Shown here: piece after piece, positions 1-6,307 of the stretch
How positions within the stretch are numbered: the first letter of the stretch is position 1
How the letters are laid out: every line of letters starts with the position of its first letter
Assembly (NCBI GenBank): GCA_007124575.1
Contig: SLEW01000261.1
Coordinates: 1 to 7,758, forward strand
Length of the DNA: 7,758 bases
Reading direction: 5' to 3'
Source: Bacteroidales bacterium
GTDB taxonomy: Bacteria; Bacteroidota; Bacteroidia; Bacteroidales; UBA7960
Translations under genes and position numbers: made by a program
Notes under the pieces: generated by a model
Told to the model about the DNA's origin: nothing
Databases searched by the model: none
The model's input: the letters and a program-made list of their open reading frames with translations, nothing else

Positions 1-121
1 CCATGTACTCCTTGCCATCAGCACCATACATATACAAACCCTCAGCGCTTACAATCTCGAGGGCCAGCGGAAAAGATGATGTCTGCGCCAGATGCCTGAA
101 AAAGAACGTTCTGTCGTTCAT
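1..121 (-). CDS. Class III PLP-dependent aminotransferase, N-terminal fragment (aspartate/acetylornithine aminotransferase family)
   Basis: Only the first 40 codons are in the window; the gene continues past the left edge. The translation begins MNDRTFFFRHLAQTS, followed by PLALEIVSAEGLYMYGADGK. This fits the start of class III (ornithine/acetylornithine-type) aminotransferases, where a short helix and an xQTSxxPLxLEI stretch lead into the first strands, EGxYLYxxDGKxYxD. Such enzymes are cytoplasmic PLP enzymes moving an amino group between an amine donor and a keto acid, but the PLP lysine and substrate-specifying residues lie outside the window, so the substrate cannot be named. The ATG at 121-119 is the likely start: the frame is closed by a TAA 15 bases upstream, with no other ATG between. 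The leader is A-rich (AAAAATAAACAG) with no Shine-Dalgarno, as is usual in Bacteroidota. It sits 156 bases downstream of rarA on the same strand, and I could not find a convincing promoter of its own. Confidence 0.8.
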   Translation of the reverse strand, partial: MNDRTFFFRHLAQTSSFPLALEIVSAEGLYMYGADGKEYM

Positions 122-186
122 CTGTTTATTTTTGCGTTAATTGTTGATTTTCAACATGTTAAGGATACCCGTTTTTAAGCTTTCCT

Positions 187-221
187 AAGGGCATTGCCCT
201 GAGCTGAATTAAGTTGCCCTT
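187..221 (-). repeat. Overlapping inverted repeats in the rarA-aminotransferase spacer
   Basis: The segment AAGGGCA (187-193) can pair with the adjacent GCCCT (196-200, tight three-base loop) or with TGCCCTT (215-221, a 7-bp stem closing a 21-base loop). The two pairings exclude each other. Neither is followed by a T-run on the minus strand, so this is not a standard intrinsic terminator for rarA. It could be a weak structured leader, or chance in a GC-rich spacer. Confidence 0.3.
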
Positions 222-277
222 GCAAAGCGCCCTGCTACCAGCTCCCCGAAATATCACCCACATCCCGTCACAGCCAC

Positions 278-1549
278 TTAATACCCGTATTTATCCTTCC
301 ACAGGCGCTTCAACCTTGCCCGCATCTCCTGTTCCCGGGCGTTATCAGCAGGGTCATAGAGTGTTGACCCGGACAATTGGTCCGGCATGAATTCCTGGTC
401 AGCAAAGTGTCCGGGAAAATCATGTGAATATTTATACTCTTTTCCATATCCGGTATCTTTCATCAGTTTGGTGGGGGCATTACGCAATGAGAGAGGCACA
501 GGGAGATCACCGGTTTTCTTAACCAGGCTTTGCGCCTTGCCAATGGCCAGATAGGCGGCGTTGCTCTTGGGCGAGGATGCCAGGTAGGTTGCTGTTTGCG
601 ATAAGATTATACGGCTTTCCGGCATGCCAATCATGTTAACAGCCTGGAAGCAACTGGTAGCTAGCAGCAAGGCATTGGGATTGGCATTGCCAATATCTTC
701 AGAGGCCAGTATGATCAGCCTCCTGGCAATAAACTTCGGGTCTTCACCACCTTCTATCATCCTGGCAAGATAATATACAGCTGCATTAGGATCACTGCCC
801 CGCACAGATTTTATAAAAGCGGATATCACATCATAATGCATCTCACCGGCCTTGTCATACAGGGCCATATTTTGCTGTATCACCGCCAGCACATGCTTAT
901 TGGTAAGTTGCACCTCTTCTTTGTCCGCGGCATTGACGGAAAGCTCCAGGGCATTCAACAGTTTTCTTGCATCGCCCCCGGAGATACGCATCAGCGCTTC
1001 CGTTTCCTTCACCACAATTTTCTTTCCGGTTTCCTTTTCCAGGAGCAACTTTCCTTTGATCAGCAGTCTCTGCAGGTCTTCTTCCGTCAGATCTTTAAGG
1101 ATATATACCTGGCAGCGCGACAACAGGGGAGCGATCACCTCGAAAGAGGGGTTTTCCGTAGTGGCTCCGATCAGGGTAATAACCCCTCGCTCTACGGCAC
1201 CCAGGAGGCTATCCTGCTGCGACTTGCTAAAACGGTGAATCTCATCAATAAAAAGTATGGCATTACCTCCCGATTCCGATGCTTTCCGGATCACAGCACG
1301 TACATCTTTGACACCTGAGCTGACAGCACTCAAGGTATAAAAGGGCCTTATCAACTTTTTAGAGATGAGGGACGCCAGGGTTGTTTTTCCCACACCAGGT
1401 GGCCCCCAGAGAATCATCGACGGCACATTGCCGCTTTCAATAGATTTTCGCAGGATGGCACCAGGTCCCACAAGGTGCCCCTGCCCCAGGTATTCATCCA
1501 GGTTTTGAGGACGTAATTTCTCCGCTAAAGGGATACCAGCCTGTTGCAT
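278..1549 (-). CDS. rarA: Replication-associated recombination protein A (RarA/MgsA), AAA+ ATPase
   Basis: 423 residues, full length for the family. RarA is a cytoplasmic AAA+ ATPase of the clamp-loader branch (bacterial homologue of yeast Mgs1 and human WRNIP1) that works at stalled replication forks and interacts with SSB-bound DNA ends. Numbering from the ATG start, the sequence shows Walker A GPPGVGKT at 49-56, Walker B ILFIDE at 98-103 followed by the family-typical IHRFSKSQQD, sensor 1 GATTEN at 128-133, an arginine-finger motif LLSRC with Arg145, and sensor 2 GGDARKLLNALE at 191-202. A helical MgsA-type C-terminal region follows, including the conserved RGSDPNAAVYYLARM and ASEDIGNANP stretches. 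The frame can be extended two codons to a TTG at 1555, but the ATG at 1549-1547 (MQQAGIPLAEKLRP) is the more likely start. It lies 134 bases after the Ste24-type protease gene, on the same strand, and could be co-transcribed with it. Confidence 0.95.
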   Translation of the reverse strand: MQQAGIPLAEKLRPQNLDEYLGQGHLVGPGAILRKSIESGNVPSMILWGPPGVGKTTLASLISKKLIRPFYTLSAVSSGVKDVRAVIRKASESGGNAILFIDEIHRFSKSQQDSLLGAVERGVITLIGATTENPSFEVIAPLLSRCQVYILKDLTEEDLQRLLIKGKLLLEKETGKKIVVKETEALMRISGGDARKLLNALELSVNAADKEEVQLTNKHVLAVIQQNMALYDKAGEMHYDVISAFIKSVRGSDPNAAVYYLARMIEGGEDPKFIARRLIILASEDIGNANPNALLLATSCFQAVNMIGMPESRIILSQTATYLASSPKSNAAYLAIGKAQSLVKKTGDLPVPLSLRNAPTKLMKDTGYGKEYKYSHDFPGHFADQEFMPDQLSGSTLYDPADNAREQEMRARLKRLWKDKYGY

Positions 1550-1568
1550 GATCAATGAATATTTCGGT

Positions 1569-1589
1569 TTGACAGGTCAAGCCCTGTCA
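1569..1589 (-). repeat. Inverted repeat just upstream of rarA (7-bp stem, with a nested palindrome)
   Basis: TGACAGG (1570-1576) and CCTGTCA (1583-1589) form a perfect 7-bp stem around a six-base loop. Nested in it is the 12-base palindrome TTGACAGGTCAA (1569-1580, 5-bp arms). The element ends 20 bases before the rarA ATG. No T-run follows on the minus strand, so it does not look like a terminator. The position suits either an operator or a leader hairpin for rarA; which one cannot be told from sequence alone. Confidence 0.4.
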
Positions 1590-1611
1590 CTACTTTGGGT
1601 TTCGCAGCACC

Positions 1612-1638
1612 CAGCGCCCTAAGCTCAGCGCTCAGCGC
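1612..1638 (-). repeat. Short CTCAGCG tandem and CAGCGC repeats in the spacer upstream of rarA
   Basis: On the plus strand CTCAGCG occurs twice in tandem (1624-1637), and CAGCGC occurs three times (1612-1617, 1626-1631, 1633-1638). The spacer is GC-rich and low in complexity compared with the other gaps. The word GCCCTAAGCT (1616-1625) nearly matches GCCCTGAGCT (196-205) in the spacer on the other side of rarA, and AGCGCCCT occurs in both (226-233 and 1613-1620). This suggests a dispersed intergenic repeat family, but two short partial copies are weak evidence. Confidence 0.35.
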
Positions 1639-1683
1639 CAATAATCATCCTGCTGCGTGTCAAACCCTTTGGCATGGCTCATT

Positions 1684-2928
1684 TCATATTTTAAATTTCT
1701 CCAGGTGCTCCAGCCTTTTTAACAGTGGCGGATGTGAATAATGCACGTATACATAGGCAGGATGCGGACGCAGGTTACTTAAATGGTTTACTGAAAGCTT
1801 TTTCAGTGCTTCCTGTAATGGCTCAGGGTCATACTTTCCTGCGGCAAAGGCATCGGCCTGGTATTCATGTTTACGGCTCATCCTGTTACCCAGGATACCC
1901 AACACCAGTGAAATGGGCGAATAAAGCAGTCCGAAGGCCAAAATGCCCATGTGGAAACTTGGTTCTGATGCACCCAGGGCACCCGATAACTCCGGACGAT
2001 TAATGAAAAGACCAAGCAGATACAACATGATTCCTGTATGCACTATAGACACAATTATTCCCTTGGTGGTATGCTTCATTTTATAATGCCCTATCTCGTG
2101 GGCCAATACAGAAACAAGCTCTTCGGTTGTATGTTCTTTTATGAGGGTATCAAAAAGAACAATCCGTTTTTTGGGGCCTATACCGCTGAAATAGGCATTG
2201 GCTTTTGAACTCCTTTTGGATCCGTCGATCACAAAAATATTATCCAGTTTAAACCCGGCTTTCCTCGCAAAAGATTCAATTGCCGATCGCAGCTCTCCAT
2301 CCTCCAATGGCCTTTGTTTGTTAAACAAGGGAACGATCAGGGTACTGTAAAACATCATCATGAATATGCTGAAAGCCGAGAAGAGAATCCATGCATACAG
2401 CCAGAACATCGATCCAGCCGTAGAATAGAACCAGACAAACACTGCCAGCAGGCCGCCTCCGAGCAAAAGGGCCAGCAACCAGCCTTTGATCTTATCCAGC
2501 ATATAGGTTTTGGGAGTCGTTCGGTTAAAGCCAAAACGTTCCTCTATCACAAAGGTGCCATAAAGATCGAAAGGGGTTGACAGGATATCGGAAGCCAGGC
2601 CGAGGATTCCAAAAAACGCCAGGGCCATCAACACATCATGCCCGGTATACTGACGGACAAAGTCATCCAGGTATCCAAAGCCGCCGAAACCCAGCATCAA
2701 AAGGATAAAAAGAAAGGAGAGGGTACTTGTGACAACACCCAGGCGCATGTTTACCCGGGAATACTCCTGCGATTTCCGGTACTTTTCCTCATCATATATA
2801 CCTTTCAGCTCTTGCGGCAGGGTTTTACTCCAGCGGCTGGCGTTGAGGTAGTCCATTACCCGGTCAAAAACATAATCCAGGATGATGATGGCAATGATGA
2901 CATAGAAAATGATCTGTTCTGTACTCAT
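1684..2928 (-). CDS. M48 family integral membrane zinc metallopeptidase, Ste24/CAAX prenyl protease 1-like
   Basis: 414 residues from the ATG at 2928-2926 (MSTEQIIFYV). The frame extends two codons to a TTG, but ATG is preferred, and the next ATG upstream is followed immediately by TAG. The first ~200 residues carry several hydrophobic spans (about 5-20, 66-86, 100-115, 149-168, 173-198), matching the Ste24-type N-terminal membrane domain, with the conserved FxIEERFGFNRTTPKTY stretch in a loop. The catalytic domain shows SSKANAYFSG (240-249), the zinc motif HEIGH (277-281) and the third ligand in HEYQAD (Glu354, with Asp358 four residues on), and ends with the family motif HYSHPPLLKRL. In eukaryotes Ste24 cleaves prenylated proteins and clears clogged translocons. 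Most bacteria do not prenylate proteins, so a role in membrane protein quality control is the reasonable inference. The gene begins 20 bases after the vWA membrane protein gene and is probably co-transcribed with it. Confidence 0.93.
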   Translation of the reverse strand: MSTEQIIFYVIIAIIILDYVFDRVMDYLNASRWSKTLPQELKGIYDEEKYRKSQEYSRVNMRLGVVTSTLSFLFILLMLGFGGFGYLDDFVRQYTGHDVLMALAFFGILGLASDILSTPFDLYGTFVIEERFGFNRTTPKTYMLDKIKGWLLALLLGGGLLAVFVWFYSTAGSMFWLYAWILFSAFSIFMMMFYSTLIVPLFNKQRPLEDGELRSAIESFARKAGFKLDNIFVIDGSKRSSKANAYFSGIGPKKRIVLFDTLIKEHTTEELVSVLAHEIGHYKMKHTTKGIIVSIVHTGIMLYLLGLFINRPELSGALGASEPSFHMGILAFGLLYSPISLVLGILGNRMSRKHEYQADAFAAGKYDPEPLQEALKKLSVNHLSNLRPHPAYVYVHYSHPPLLKRLEHLEKFKI

Positions 2929-2948
2929 CTGCAACTACATTAAATGCA

Positions 2949-5036
2949 TTAATAACTACCGCTCCTTTTCCGGACAAACCACTCCACAGCAAGCAGGGTC
3001 AGGATAATAAAAAAGAGCGGTTTCAGGTTGATGATCTCCACAAATTCCTTTTGGGCATACATCCTGGGCTTTATGTCATCTCTCCCACGAATATCTTCAG
3101 CCATTTCATTCCACTGGTTGGGATAAAACATTTTTGCTCCGGTATTTTCTGCCAGCTGATTCAATAAACGGTGATCAGCAATGGTTCTGAGACCTTCGAG
3201 GTCCAATGCCACCACATTAAAGATCCCTACGTCTGCATACACTTCGTCACCCACCTGCACCCTGGCCTCCCAATCATAGGTCCCTGGCTCAAAAGTACCG
3301 GCATCTATGCGGTAAGCGTTGGCTGTCCGTCCCATCACATAAGGAAACTCGGTGCCATCTTCCCTGGTGACTGTCAGCTGGACTTCCGGCTCGTTTATCA
3401 GCTCATAGCTTCTGTTATAGAGTTCAGCTTCAAAGAGGGCAGATTCATTTTCATAGATCAGGTTATCTGTATGCACCCTGAAAAGACGTCTGTCTTCCTG
3501 GACAGCAAGGAAGTTGACCATCCGGGACACCATCTCATCAAAAGCTTCATGTGAATCCTGACGAAGGTAGGTGTGCAGGCGCCACAACCACACCCCTTCT
3601 CCTGTGATGATTCCTGTACGCCTTTCTCCTGCTTCATGAAACATGATAAGCGGGTCATCCGTACGCACCGCTCCGATTTTTTGGTTAAGAAGAACATGGG
3701 CTCCACCCGGTATCTCATAGTTGCCAAAAGGTGTCTTAAGCGGTGGCAACTCATCAAAGAGATTACGTGTAGCTTCCTGCAGTGAAAACAGCACAAAGGC
3801 CTGGTTGTAGGCGGGGGATGCATCTGTGGCTTCTTCGGAGCGCAACTGGATGGTAAGGCCATAGCCAAGCTGATTAAAAGCATTCAGGTCGGTTTGGCTG
3901 CCGATCACAAAAAGCACGGCTGAGCCCGCTTCTTCTGCGCGCTGCAGGAAAGCCTCTACGGGGTGATTATCGGAAGGCAGCTGATGCATAATGATCAGGT
4001 CATAAGCTTCCGGGCTGTCATCAAATTCGTCGAAGAGACTCACATCAGCCTCATAGTGATCATTGCTGACAAGAGCTTCCTTCAAAGCGCCCACATCGGG
4101 ATGAGGGCTGTTGGCCAGGATAAGCACCTGCTGCCGCCCATCGATCACATCAATAAAAAAATCCTGGCTGTTATTGTCAAGGCTCACCTCGTCTTCTACA
4201 GGGGAGAGAGAAGCAACATAATGTTGCATGCCTGCCTCATCTGCTTCGAGGTTTAGGCTTATGTTTTCGACATGATGGTTGGAGATGAAGGTGATATTTT
4301 CGCCAAAAAGCTCTTCTCCATTGCGGCTCACGGTAAGTCTGCTGGCAAGCCCTTCACTTTGCAGCGCTTCTACCTCAATTTCCAACGGAAAACGGTTGCC
4401 GAGATATGTGATTTCATTATGATTCACATTTTTCAGGATGACATCCCTGCGAGGCACGGTGTCACCAAGGGCAAGGGTATAAACCGGGTAGGTAACGTTA
4501 GCCGAGGCGTAAAGAGGATTTACACCCCTGTTGTAGATACCGTCGCCGGCCATCACCACCGCACCGATGTTGCGGTTGCTGTATCTTGCATCAATTTCAC
4601 GAAAAACCTCCGACATGTTTGTTTCCCTGGCGGAAAAGTCTATCTCCTCGGGTTCGGAAAACTTTTCTCCAAAGGTATAGCGACGAACGTCGTGGGCATC
4701 GGATAGACCTTCCAAAAAGTTACTTTTCTCCGGGATATACTGGTCGCGATACCATAATGAATCTTCGGCAAAAAGCAAGGAAGAGGAGTTATCCTGCAGG
4801 AATAGCAACAGCGGTTCTTCTACGTGGCGTGTACTTCTTTCCACGAGTGGCGCCAGCAGCAACAAGGCCAGCAGTGTGACGCTCAAAAAACGAAACACGG
4901 CAAGCAAACGCTTCCAAAAAGGGGAGAAGTCTGCTGATGTATTCCTGTAATACAGGATGCCGCTGTATACCAATCCGCAAAGAATGCAAAGAATTATTAA
5001 CCAGGCGGGGTAATCAAATAAAATATTTATGTTCAT
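2949..5036 (-). CDS. Large membrane-anchored vWA-like protein with a glutamine amidotransferase-like domain
   Basis: 695 residues, function unknown. Two N-terminal membrane spans (about 11-29 and 43-64) lead straight into a vWA-like domain, and a third span (671-687) lies near the C-terminus, followed by a basic tail (VRKRSGSY). The vWA part has every element of a metal-ion-dependent adhesion site: DNSSS (Asp82, Ser84, Ser86; DxSxS), Thr139 in ETNMS, and Asp165 in VVMAGDG. A beta-rich region (about 195-300) follows. Residues 302-380 (VLILANSPHPDVGALKEAL ... DLIIMHQLP ... VLFVIGS) have the alternating pattern of a class I glutamine amidotransferase-like fold, but I see no catalytic Cys-His-Glu triad. 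Residues 515-610 look like another beta-sandwich. This layout resembles the COG5426-type and BatA/BatB-like membrane proteins of Bacteroidota and Planctomycetes. The bulk should face the periplasm. It heads a unit with the Ste24-type protease and lies downstream of the floA terminator. Confidence 0.85.
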   Translation of the reverse strand: MNINILFDYPAWLIILCILCGLVYSGILYYRNTSADFSPFWKRLLAVFRFLSVTLLALLLLAPLVERSTRHVEEPLLLFLQDNSSSLLFAEDSLWYRDQYIPEKSNFLEGLSDAHDVRRYTFGEKFSEPEEIDFSARETNMSEVFREIDARYSNRNIGAVVMAGDGIYNRGVNPLYASANVTYPVYTLALGDTVPRRDVILKNVNHNEITYLGNRFPLEIEVEALQSEGLASRLTVSRNGEELFGENITFISNHHVENISLNLEADEAGMQHYVASLSPVEDEVSLDNNSQDFFIDVIDGRQQVLILANSPHPDVGALKEALVSNDHYEADVSLFDEFDDSPEAYDLIIMHQLPSDNHPVEAFLQRAEEAGSAVLFVIGSQTDLNAFNQLGYGLTIQLRSEEATDASPAYNQAFVLFSLQEATRNLFDELPPLKTPFGNYEIPGGAHVLLNQKIGAVRTDDPLIMFHEAGERRTGIITGEGVWLWRLHTYLRQDSHEAFDEMVSRMVNFLAVQEDRRLFRVHTDNLIYENESALFEAELYNRSYELINEPEVQLTVTREDGTEFPYVMGRTANAYRIDAGTFEPGTYDWEARVQVGDEVYADVGIFNVVALDLEGLRTIADHRLLNQLAENTGAKMFYPNQWNEMAEDIRGRDDIKPRMYAQKEFVEIINLKPLFFIILTLLAVEWFVRKRSGSY

Positions 5037-5172
5037 ATTCTTTCAAAAAAACGTTTATTCCCGGGCTTTGCCAAAAAGGTTTTTTCAGACAGCATGAATC
5101 TATTTTTCAAAGCATTGCCAGGCAGTGCCATGGTAATTTCAGCCTTGGTAATCCACGCTGTGAAGCAACCGC

Positions 5173-5200
5173 ATTATCCGCGTTTCATTAATCCATGCAA
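5173..5200 (-). promoter_or_regulatory. Weak candidate promoter for the vWA membrane protein gene
   Basis: Reading the minus strand, a TTGCAT (5200-5195) is followed after 16 bases by GATAAT (5178-5173), resembling a -35/-10 pair, with a preceding T-run. It does not match the Bacteroidota TAnnTTTG element. A promoter is expected in this 197-base interval because the floA terminator lies just upstream, but this specific choice is tentative. The implied leader would be about 130 bases long. Confidence 0.25.
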
Positions 5201-5233
5201 AAAACGGACGTAAAATCCGGGCACGAATATATG

Positions 5234-5277
5234 AAAAACAGGCCATCTACCTATAGTAACAAGATAGATGGCCTGTT
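5234..5277 (-). terminator. Rho-independent terminator after floA
   Basis: AACAGGCCATCTA (5237-5249) and TAGATGGCCTGTT (5265-5277) are perfect 13-base inverted repeats around a 15-base loop. On the minus strand the hairpin runs into five consecutive T residues (5238-5234). The hairpin starts 17 bases beyond the floA stop codon, so it ends the transcript carrying the lipoprotein protease, nfeD and floA. It shows that the vWA gene downstream needs its own promoter or depends on read-through. Confidence 0.9.
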
Positions 5278-5294
5278 ATTATCATGTCAGCGGA

Positions 5295-6302
5295 TTATTT
5301 GTCCGATGAAAGGTCCTCGTCGGTTTTCCCTTTAGAGGTACCGGGTTTGCTGATTTGTTCTCTCATGGAAGTATCAGATTGTATGTTTTGCATACGATAG
5401 TAATCCATGATTCCGAGATTTCCGCTACGGAAGGCTTCTGAGATCGCTTTCGGGATCTCTGCCTCTTCCTGGATAACCTTGGCACGTGCTTCCTGAGCCT
5501 TGGCTTTCATTTCCTGTTCGGCAGCTACCGCCATGGCCCGGCGCTCTTCTGCTTTGGCCTGTGCGATGTTCTTGTCGGCATTGGCCTGGTCGATCTGCAA
5601 CATCGCACCGATGTTTTTACCCACATCGATATCTGCAATATCGATAGAAAGGATCTCATAAGCTGTTCCTGAGTCAAGTCCTTTGGAGAGTACCACTTTC
5701 GAGATGCTGTCGGGATTTTCGAGCACCTGCTTGTGATGCTGGGCCGAGCCGATGGAAGTTACGATACCCTCTCCCACCCTGGCAAGGATGGTTTCTTCAC
5801 CGGCACCACCAACGAGCTGTTTGATATTTGCCCGCAGGGTAACCCTGGCTTTTGCGACAAGCTGGATACCGTCTTTAGCAACGGCAGCGACCGGAGGGGT
5901 ATTGATAACCTTTGGCTTGACAGACATCTGCACAGCCTCCAGCACATCACGCCCGGCGAGGTCGATAGCCGTAGCCGTCTTAAAGTCGAGGGGTATGTTT
6001 GCCTTGTCTGCACTGATTAGTGCATTCACCACGGCTTTCACACGCCCACCAGCAAGATAGTGGGCCTCCAGATCATTACGGTTCAGCGTTAATCCAGCCT
6101 TGGTAGCTGAAATCAGGTTGTTTACAATTACAGCTGGCGGGATCTTACGCCAGCGCATCAGCACAAGCTGTAAGAGACTGATACGTACTCCCGAAACCAG
6201 GGCTGAAAACCACAGTGCTACGGGAATAAAGTAAAAAATGATCCACAGACCTACAATACTTGCAAGGGCTATGGCTACAATAACGGCAATTTGTGACTCC
6301 AT
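5295..6302 (-). CDS. floA: Flotillin-like protein FloA (SPFH domain membrane scaffold)
   Basis: 335 residues, standard length for the FloA/YqfA (UPF0365) family. FloA is inserted in the inner membrane by an N-terminal hydrophobic hairpin, assembles into oligomeric foci and organises membrane microdomains. Here the hydrophobic region spans about residues 5-35, followed by the family stretch RISLLQLVLMRWRKIPP (40-56). The SPFH core runs to about 225 and includes AKDGIQLVAKARVTLRANI (142-160), VGGAGEETILARVGEGIV and VLSKGLDSGTAYEILSIDIADIDVG. A coiled-coil section rich in Glu and Ala (about 237-285) precedes the conserved PKAISEAFRSGNLGIMDYY, and a polar tail ends the protein. The ATG at 6302-6300 lies five bases after the nfeD stop, with a GAAGGA Shine-Dalgarno-like sequence eight bases upstream. 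nfeD-floA is the same pairing as yqeZ-yqfA in Bacillus, and the two gene products are thought to work together. Confidence 0.96.
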   Translation of the reverse strand: MESQIAVIVAIALASIVGLWIIFYFIPVALWFSALVSGVRISLLQLVLMRWRKIPPAVIVNNLISATKAGLTLNRNDLEAHYLAGGRVKAVVNALISADKANIPLDFKTATAIDLAGRDVLEAVQMSVKPKVINTPPVAAVAKDGIQLVAKARVTLRANIKQLVGGAGEETILARVGEGIVTSIGSAQHHKQVLENPDSISKVVLSKGLDSGTAYEILSIDIADIDVGKNIGAMLQIDQANADKNIAQAKAEERRAMAVAAEQEMKAKAQEARAKVIQEEAEIPKAISEAFRSGNLGIMDYYRMQNIQSDTSMREQISKPGTSKGKTDEDLSSDK

Positions 6303-6307
6303 GTGTT

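Noticed and set aside
836..1318. Two long plus-strand open frames opposite rarA
   Set aside because: They are antisense shadows of a highly conserved AAA+ gene, with no recognisable motifs and an amino-acid composition unlike a folded protein.
1556..1683. Possible TTGACA-type promoter for rarA (TTTGACACGC on the minus strand)
   Set aside because: The nearest -10-like sequence is only about 11-13 bases away, too close, and no TAnnTTTG element is at the right distance.
3458..3883. 141-codon minus-strand frame inside the vWA protein gene
   Set aside because: It overlaps a continuous 695-codon frame with clear domains; its own sequence is rich in Cys, Met and Arg without any motif.
4272..4706. 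144-codon plus-strand frame opposite the vWA protein gene
   Set aside because: It is antisense to well-supported coding sequence and resembles no family I know.
5114..5136. Small palindromic words (TGCCAGGCA and CCATGG) upstream of the vWA gene
   Set aside because: Arms of four or fewer bases are expected by chance in an interval of this size.
4937..5191. Plus-strand frame reaching into the spacer upstream of the vWA gene
   Set aside because: It crosses the vWA gene start in antisense, has no promoter or ribosome site that I can see, and its composition is shadow-like.
5733..6060. Overlapping open frames on both strands within floA
   Set aside because: All lie inside a gene of textbook FloA sequence and length; they follow from its GC-rich codons.
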